Assembly (NCBI RefSeq): GCF_043557345.1
Contig: NZ_JBIFFV010000002.1
Coordinates: 62,001-126,000 of the forward strand
DNA: 64,000 nucleotides
DNA from: Sulfitobacter sp043557345
Lineage (GTDB): Bacteria; Pseudomonadota; Alphaproteobacteria; Rhodobacterales; Rhodobacteraceae
Reading direction: 5' to 3'
How positions within the stretch are numbered: position 1 is the first letter of the stretch; every line of letters begins with the position of its first letter. The position numbers were made by a program, and so were the translations under genes. Positions 59,513-64,000 of the stretch are shown piece after piece. The notes beneath the pieces were generated by a model. That model had not been told where the DNA came from, did no database searches, and saw only the letters and a program-made list of their open reading frames with translations.

Positions 59513-62119
59513 ATGGCGCAGAGGGCTTGGATGAACGACGCAGGAGAATTCGGGCCCGCGCGCGCAAGAAGCCGACAGGTCTTGATGCTGATCCTCGTGC
59601 TGGGGATGAGCATCGCCGCCTATCTGGCCTATAACGTCTGGGACCGGATTCAAGCGCTCGACAGTGCGCAGCAAGACCATGCCGAATGGGTCTTTACGCA
59701 GATCGAGATCGAATTCCTCAAGACCGACCGCGCCTTGGCGCAGGCGAAATCCGCCACGCCCGAGGCGCTGGACGAGTTCCGCAAGCGGTTCGACATCTTC
59801 TATAGCCGTGTCCTGCTGGCCGAACGGGTGCGCAACAATGCAAAGGCCAAGCCGAAAATCCGCGAGTTGCGGGCTCTGCTGGATGGGTTCCTGCCTGCGA
59901 TCGACGGGTCTGATGCCGACCTGATCGCGGCATTGGACGATATCGACGCCATGTTGCGCAGCATCGAAGACGTGCCCCGCGAGATTGCCCTCGCCTCCAT
60001 CGCCATTGCCAGCGAGATGTCCCAGAACGAACGCCATGAGATCGTGCGGCTGATTGAGGTGATGGCGGCGATTGTCTTGATCGTCACCCTTGCCTTGGTC
60101 GGGGCGGTCTACCGCTTGTCGCGGCAGGCCAGCCGATTGAACCGCACTTCGCAACTGGTCGAGGAAAATCACCTGCGCCTTGCGACCACCCTTCAGGCAT
60201 CGCTCGATGCCATCGTCGTCATCAACGAACAGGGGGAGATCGAAGATTTCAACGGCTCCGCCGAAGAGATCTTCGGCATCACCCATGAGGCGGCGGTGGG
60301 CAGGGACTATATCAGCCTGTTGATCCCCCCGGCCGACCGCATGGTGCACCGCGAAAGGCTTGAAAGGTTCCGTCGCACCGGCGAGACCGAGGTCGCCGAC
60401 AAGGGCCGCCGCGAGTTTGAGATGATCGACCACGCCGGGCGCGTTTTCCCGGTCGAAATGTCCGTGTCACAATCGCGCATGGGGCAGGGGTCGCTCTTCA
60501 TCGCCTATATTCGGGACATCACCGAAAAGCGCCTTCGCGAGGCCGAGATCATCGCCGCGCGGGACGAAGCACTTGACGCCTACCAGGAAAAGTCGCGTTT
60601 CTTCGCCATGATGAGCCACGAGATGCGCACGCCGCTCAATGGTGTGATATCGGCCCTGCAACTGCTGCAAGATGACCGTCTCGACGATGAGCAAAAGCGC
60701 TATCTCGATGCGGCGATGACCTCGGGCGAGATTTTGTTGGGCCATATTAATGACGTGCTCGCCATTGAGCGCAGCGAGGCGGGAACCTATGAACAGGTGC
60801 GTCAGACCTGTGACATGACCGTGTTGATGGCGGGAATCATCAACACGATGGACCCTCTGGCCGAGGCCGGTGGCACCCGGCTGCATCTTGATCTGACCCA
60901 GTTGGATGACAAAGCCATCGTGACGGACCCGCGGGCGATCCAGCAGATTTTGGTCAACCTGCTGAGCAATGCGATCAAGTTCAGCCCCGGCGGCGATGTG
61001 ACCCTGCGCGGCTGGTTCGCCAAATCGGCGGGCGAGGGGGAAGTCTTCCACCTGCAGGTCGAGGATGACGGCCCCGGAATTCCTGCGGGGGATATCGACC
61101 GTATTTTCGAAGATTTCGTCTCGCTCGACAGCCGCTATGAACGCCGCACCGGGGGCACCGGTCTGGGGCTTGGGATCGTGCGCCGACTGGTCAAGCGGCT
61201 GGGGGGCGAGATCACCTGCGAATCGACCGTGGGCGAGGGGACATGTTTCACCCTGCGCCTGCCGGTAGAGCTTGCCGATCTGGCCGAGATCGACTGCGAC
61301 GCGGCCCCCGACCCGCAAAAGCGCGCCGAACCCACCGCGGCCAAGCGGCTCAACCTTCTGCTGGTGGACGACAATGAGATCAACCGCGAGCTGATCAAGG
61401 CAATGCTTGAGAAGATCGACCATGATGTCACCCTCGCCACCGGCGGGCGCGAGGCGATTGACCTGGCCGAAGACGCGCCCTTCGATGCGATCCTCATGGA
61501 TATCTCCATGCCCGAGGTGAACGGCATTCAGGCGACAAAGGCGATCCTCTCCGGCGACGGCCCCAACCGCGACACGCCGATCATCGCCGTGACCGCCCAT
61601 GCCATGCCGAAAGAACGGGCGGAGTTCAGCGCGGTCGGAATGTCGGGGTTCTTGCAAAAGCCGCTGGATATGAAGGTGCTGCGCGCCAAGCTGCGCGAGC
61701 TTTCGGGGCGCGCGGTGATGCCGGAACAGGCTCTGCCCGAACGTTTGGCCAGCGCCCCGACATCGGTGCAGGCGAAATCCGCGAAACGGCCCCTGTTGAA
61801 CGAACAACAAATCGCAGACCTGCTTGACCTGCTGGGGGCGGAGAAACTGCGCGAGCGGGTGGAAAAGCTCGATCAACAGGTCGCGACCGATCTGCCCGAC
61901 TTGATGGCCGCTGATGCGCTGCCTGACCTACAGGCACGCGCCCATGCCATGGCCGGGATGTGCGGTATGCTGGGTGCCGACCGGCTGCACGGCCTACTCA
62001 AAGAGATCGAGACCGCCTGCAAGACCGGCAAGGACGAAGAGGCGCGCGCGCTGGCCGAGGCGCTGCCCGCCACCTGCGACGCGACGCTGGCGGCGATGAA
62101 GGCGCAGCTCGATCTCTGA
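59513..62119 (+). CDS. Hybrid sensor histidine kinase with PAS, receiver and Hpt domains
   Basis: The 868-residue protein has two membrane helices (about 24-44 and 180-202) flanking a periplasmic helical domain, a PAS domain (about 222-345), HisKA with SHEMRTPLNG (His near 370), HATPase (NLLSNAIKFS, GTGLGLGIV), a receiver domain (LLLVDDNEINRE, Asp in ILMDISMPEVNG near 662) and an Hpt domain with ARAHAMAGM near 812. It can therefore run a full phosphorelay to a separate regulator. The LuxR-type protein at 58152 is the likely end point. Confidence 0.92.
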   Translation: MAQRAWMNDAGEFGPARARSRQVLMLILVLGMSIAAYLAYNVWDRIQALDSAQQDHAEWVFTQIEIEFLKTDRALAQAKSATPEALDEFRKRFDIFYSRVLLAERVRNNAKAKPKIRELRALLDGFLPAIDGSDADLIAALDDIDAMLRSIEDVPREIALASIAIASEMSQNERHEIVRLIEVMAAIVLIVTLALVGAVYRLSRQASRLNRTSQLVEENHLRLATTLQASLDAIVVINEQGEIEDFNGSAEEIFGITHEAAVGRDYISLLIPPADRMVHRERLERFRRTGETEVADKGRREFEMIDHAGRVFPVEMSVSQSRMGQGSLFIAYIRDITEKRLREAEIIAARDEALDAYQEKSRFFAMMSHEMRTPLNGVISALQLLQDDRLDDEQKRYLDAAMTSGEILLGHINDVLAIERSEAGTYEQVRQTCDMTVLMAGIINTMDPLAEAGGTRLHLDLTQLDDKAIVTDPRAIQQILVNLLSNAIKFSPGGDVTLRGWFAKSAGEGEVFHLQVEDDGPGIPAGDIDRIFEDFVSLDSRYERRTGGTGLGLGIVRRLVKRLGGEITCESTVGEGTCFTLRLPVELADLAEIDCDAAPDPQKRAEPTAAKRLNLLLVDDNEINRELIKAMLEKIDHDVTLATGGREAIDLAEDAPFDAILMDISMPEVNGIQATKAILSGDGPNRDTPIIAVTAHAMPKERAEFSAVGMSGFLQKPLDMKVLRAKLRELSGRAVMPEQALPERLASAPTSVQAKSAKRPLLNEQQIADLLDLLGAEKLRERVEKLDQQVATDLPDLMAADALPDLQARAHAMAGMCGMLGADRLHGLLKEIETACKTGKDEEARALAEALPATCDATLAAMKAQLDL

Positions 62120-62148
62120 CAAGCCTGCTTGCGCAGGGCGGCGGAAAC

Positions 62149-62164
62149 CTATCCTTAAGTCTAG
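62149..62164 (+). promoter_or_regulatory. CTATCCTT-type dyad C
   Basis: CTATCCT TA AGTCTAG, 30 bases after the kinase stop and 500 bases before the gene at 62650. Confidence 0.5.
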
Positions 62165-62402
62165 CGCGTTTATACCCCCGCTCAGATGCAACACGACAAA
62201 ACGCGATCTATATTTAAGTATGCCCGCCGAAAGACGGGTCTGCACGAAGGCGTCATTGACCAGAACAATGACCGCGTCCCAAGCTGGCAACCGGTTCATT
62301 TCAACCGCTTCGCCTGAAAATATGCTTCACGACGCGGGCCTTCTCGGGAGCTGCTGCCCGTTCCCCTACCCCAGGGAGCGGCTCCCTGATAGCCTTGCAG
62401 CG

Positions 62403-62458
62403 ATGCGCCCCACCGGTTTTCCCCGTCCCTCCCCTCGGGGGGAAAACCGGGGGCGCAT
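62403..62458. repeat. Long inverted repeat / hairpin
   Basis: ATGCGCCC plus CCGGTTTTCCCC (62403-62424, with a two-base bulge) pairs with GGGGAAAACCGG plus GGGCGCAT (62439-62458). This gives 20 paired bases. No T-run follows on either side. It may be a strong terminator aid or a small mobile repeat. Confidence 0.6.
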
Positions 62459-62485
62459 TTGGCGATCTGGCCAGCGCTGTTTCAC

Positions 62486-62501
62486 CTATCCGTAAGTATA
62501 T
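62486..62501 (+). promoter_or_regulatory. CTATCC-type dyad D
   Basis: CTATCCG TA AGTATAT, a variant of the same 7-2-7 element, 149 bases before the GTG start at 62650. Its distance matches that of the site before the 57732 gene (147). Confidence 0.5.
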
Positions 62502-62649
62502 CGCGCTATCCGCAGTGGCATCCGCATTGACCGGACGCATCTTCGCATTGGCTCCAACAATTCGCGATAAATGTCCGGTAGATTTTTGTTCGTATGCTCA
62601 CGGGGGGCCTCGTTGCGCGGGTTTTCCGGTTCGGACCGAAAGGTGAATT

Positions 62650-64000
62650 GTGAAACGTCTCCCTTGCCGAAAAGCGCTGCGCGGTGTCTCCCTCGCCGTT
62701 TGCGCCGCGCTTGCCGTCTCCTCCTCTCCCGCGGATGCCGGGGATTTCTCTATCGATTGGTCCACTTTCGATTGGCCCGCTGGCTTTGCCGGACCTTTGC
62801 TGCGCACCCTGTCGGACCAATATGGTTTCGAGATCGACACAACGGTCGAGATCACTGGCAATCTGCGACCCTATAGCGCTGACGCGCAGGGCAATCCGAT
62901 TTTCACCCCCGACGATGTGAATATTCTGGGCGGTGGTGTCGATTCGCTTGTCATCGTGGGCGATGCCGCGCCGAATGCGGGGCGGCGCGGCGATGACCGG
63001 CTCACCGCCAGCGTATCGGCCAGTTCCGGCGGCGTCGCGTTTCAGGTCGACAATCTCACCGTCGACATCCTCGATGTGGATCCCACCGACACCCACAGCA
63101 CCGGGGACCGGTGCGATTTCGTGACGGCCTTTGGCGATAACGGCAACCCAAGCATCACGACACTGGGTCCGGCGCCCACCGTCGTGGTCGGCCCGGGGCC
63201 GGGGTCTGGTGATACCGGCCTGCTGAACGGGAACGAGGCGCAATGTCTGTTCATCGACGGCAGCGCCTTCCTCTCTCCCGGGTCGGGCGATGATACCAAC
63301 GGCTCGATCCGGCTGAGCTATCCCAATGCGACCTCAAGGATTGAGATTTGGTACGACGAAAGTATTGGCGAGGTCCGCAGCTACTACAATCCGGTAACGC
63401 TGCCCTATGACGCGGGGGCGCGGGGGATTGGCATCTTTGCCGCTGTGAACTTTACCACCGAACAGACCATCAGCCTTGCACGTTTCACCAGCCCGCTCTC
63501 CGCGCTTCAGGGCACGACGGTCACCTTTATCTATGAGGTGACCAACACAGGGGAGTTGCCCTTCAACCCGAACCAGGATGTGGTGATCGAGGACAGTCTT
63601 GTCGGCACGGTTACGTGCCCGGCCATCACCGCACCCGTGGCACCGGGGGGCAAGGTGACCTGTACGGCGGAATATACCGTGACGGCGGCGGATGCCCTGT
63701 CGGGGGCGGTCGACAGTACGGCCACGGCGGGGATCGGCGCGATCGGCACGCCTTTCGTGTCGCGCCTGCAGTCCAACCCGCAGAATGCCAATATCGTCGC
63801 CAATGTCTTGTCCACCGACACCGGCCCGCAAACCTGTACGACGCGCTCGGTTTTCTCTCGGCCGCGCACACAACTGGCCGGGACGGGCAGCGCAGCAGCG
63901 CTGACGACCTCGGACATCTTCGTCTTCGATAATGTCACCACCGACATCAATGGCAACGATCTGGATGTCGTCTTTCAAGCGACCCAGATCAGCAATGCCA
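62650..64000 (+). CDS. Exported surface protein with DUF11-like repeat (cut by window edge)
   Basis: GTG 62650, five bases after AAAGGTG, opens a frame of 450 codons with no stop to the window end. It starts with a signal peptide (cleavage near ADA, residue 30). The mature part is acidic and rich in Gly, Asp, Thr and Ser. A DUF11-like segment begins near residue 275 (SALQGTTVTFIYEVTNTGELPFNPNQDVVI). Cysteines are few. It is of the same style as the operon at 48667-57732 but on the other strand. Its total length and C-terminus are outside the window. Confidence 0.75.
   Translation, partial: MKRLPCRKALRGVSLAVCAALAVSSSPADAGDFSIDWSTFDWPAGFAGPLLRTLSDQYGFEIDTTVEITGNLRPYSADAQGNPIFTPDDVNILGGGVDSLVIVGDAAPNAGRRGDDRLTASVSASSGGVAFQVDNLTVDILDVDPTDTHSTGDRCDFVTAFGDNGNPSITTLGPAPTVVVGPGPGSGDTGLLNGNEAQCLFIDGSAFLSPGSGDDTNGSIRLSYPNATSRIEIWYDESIGEVRSYYNPVTLPYDAGARGIGIFAAVNFTTEQTISLARFTSPLSALQGTTVTFIYEVTNTGELPFNPNQDVVIEDSLVGTVTCPAITAPVAPGGKVTCTAEYTVTAADALSGAVDSTATAGIGAIGTPFVSRLQSNPQNANIVANVLSTDTGPQTCTTRSVFSRPRTQLAGTGSAAALTTSDIFVFDNVTTDINGNDLDVVFQATQISNA

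Larger units (their letters stand above)
62120..62649. other. Intergenic region with two dyads and a long hairpin
   Basis: No gene is seen. It holds two CTATCC-type dyads (62149-62164 and 62486-62501) and a long inverted repeat (62403-62458). It should carry the end of the kinase transcript and the promoter of the gene at 62650. Confidence 0.5.

Noticed and set aside
63334..63978. A 214-codon minus-strand frame near the right edge
   Set aside because: The plus strand is one uninterrupted frame with signal peptide and repeat pattern; the minus frame is its shadow.
1..64000. CRISPR array
   Set aside because: I saw no run of regularly spaced direct repeats and no cas-like gene.

Overview
The window looks like an alphaproteobacterial genome of the Rhodobacterales (Roseobacter group, Sulfitobacter-like). 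The reasons are the order rpmH-rnpA-yidD ... yidC-MOSC-engB-argB, a complete aapJQMP amino-acid importer, the style of the core proteins, and the high GC of the right-hand part. The species call is inference. No database search was possible, so family names rest on motifs, length and context.

Positions 1 to about 25.8 kb are accessory DNA of visibly lower GC, devoted to metals and periplasmic redox chemistry. From the left: an MntR-type regulator faces a diheme peroxidase-like gene and a PhnD/PhnC-type ABC importer (cut by the window edge). Next come a CtaG-type oxidase assembly gene and then a long leftward operon (about 12.45 to 4.8 kb). That operon encodes SCO, DsbB, DsbA-like, PCu(A)C, a second SCO, an M23 peptidase, DUF411, a ZIP transporter, LspA, Lnt and a 55-residue membrane protein. 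A MerR-type regulator is divergent from it, with two dyads in between. To the right are a decayed ynfA, two CDF-type transporters, DUF411, a cysteine-rich CBS protein, and a rightward operon (16.4 to 23.4 kb) of BNR protein, DUF411, Met-rich mini-proteins, cytochrome c, two TlpA-like thioredoxins, two SCO-like proteins and CcdA. Together these look like a copper/thiol handling system for the periplasm plus Zn/Cd-type efflux. The block ends in scrap DNA: an SDR gene cut after about 52 codons, two IS3-family remnants, an orphan XRE regulator with a divergent unknown gene, and finally rarA lacking its first half at about 25.8 kb. That point is a clear junction with the core chromosome.

Positions 25.8 to 48.4 kb are core-like: rarA remnant, crcB, rluC-type synthase, HAD phosphatase, ATP12, aapJQMP, sixA-like, argB, engB, MOSC, yidC, a GGDEF-EAL protein, ttcA, yidD, rnpA, rpmH, a TVP38 protein with a mercuric-reductase-like flavoprotein, a histidine kinase, tRNA-Arg(ACG), an HCCA isomerase family gene and a lysozyme-like secreted protein.

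Positions 48.5 to 64 kb hold a surface-protein locus. A leftward operon encodes three secreted proteins (170, 877 and 1913 residues; the last ends in a predicted outer-membrane barrel). Beside it are a LuxR-type response regulator, a periplasmic sulfite-oxidase-fold protein without the Mo-ligand cysteine, an 868-residue hybrid kinase, and a further secreted repeat-type protein running off the window. I found six copies of a CTATCCTT-type dyad with 7-2-7 geometry, all in the intergenic regions of this locus and upstream of the lysozyme-like gene. It is a good candidate for a shared regulator site and is the observation most worth following.
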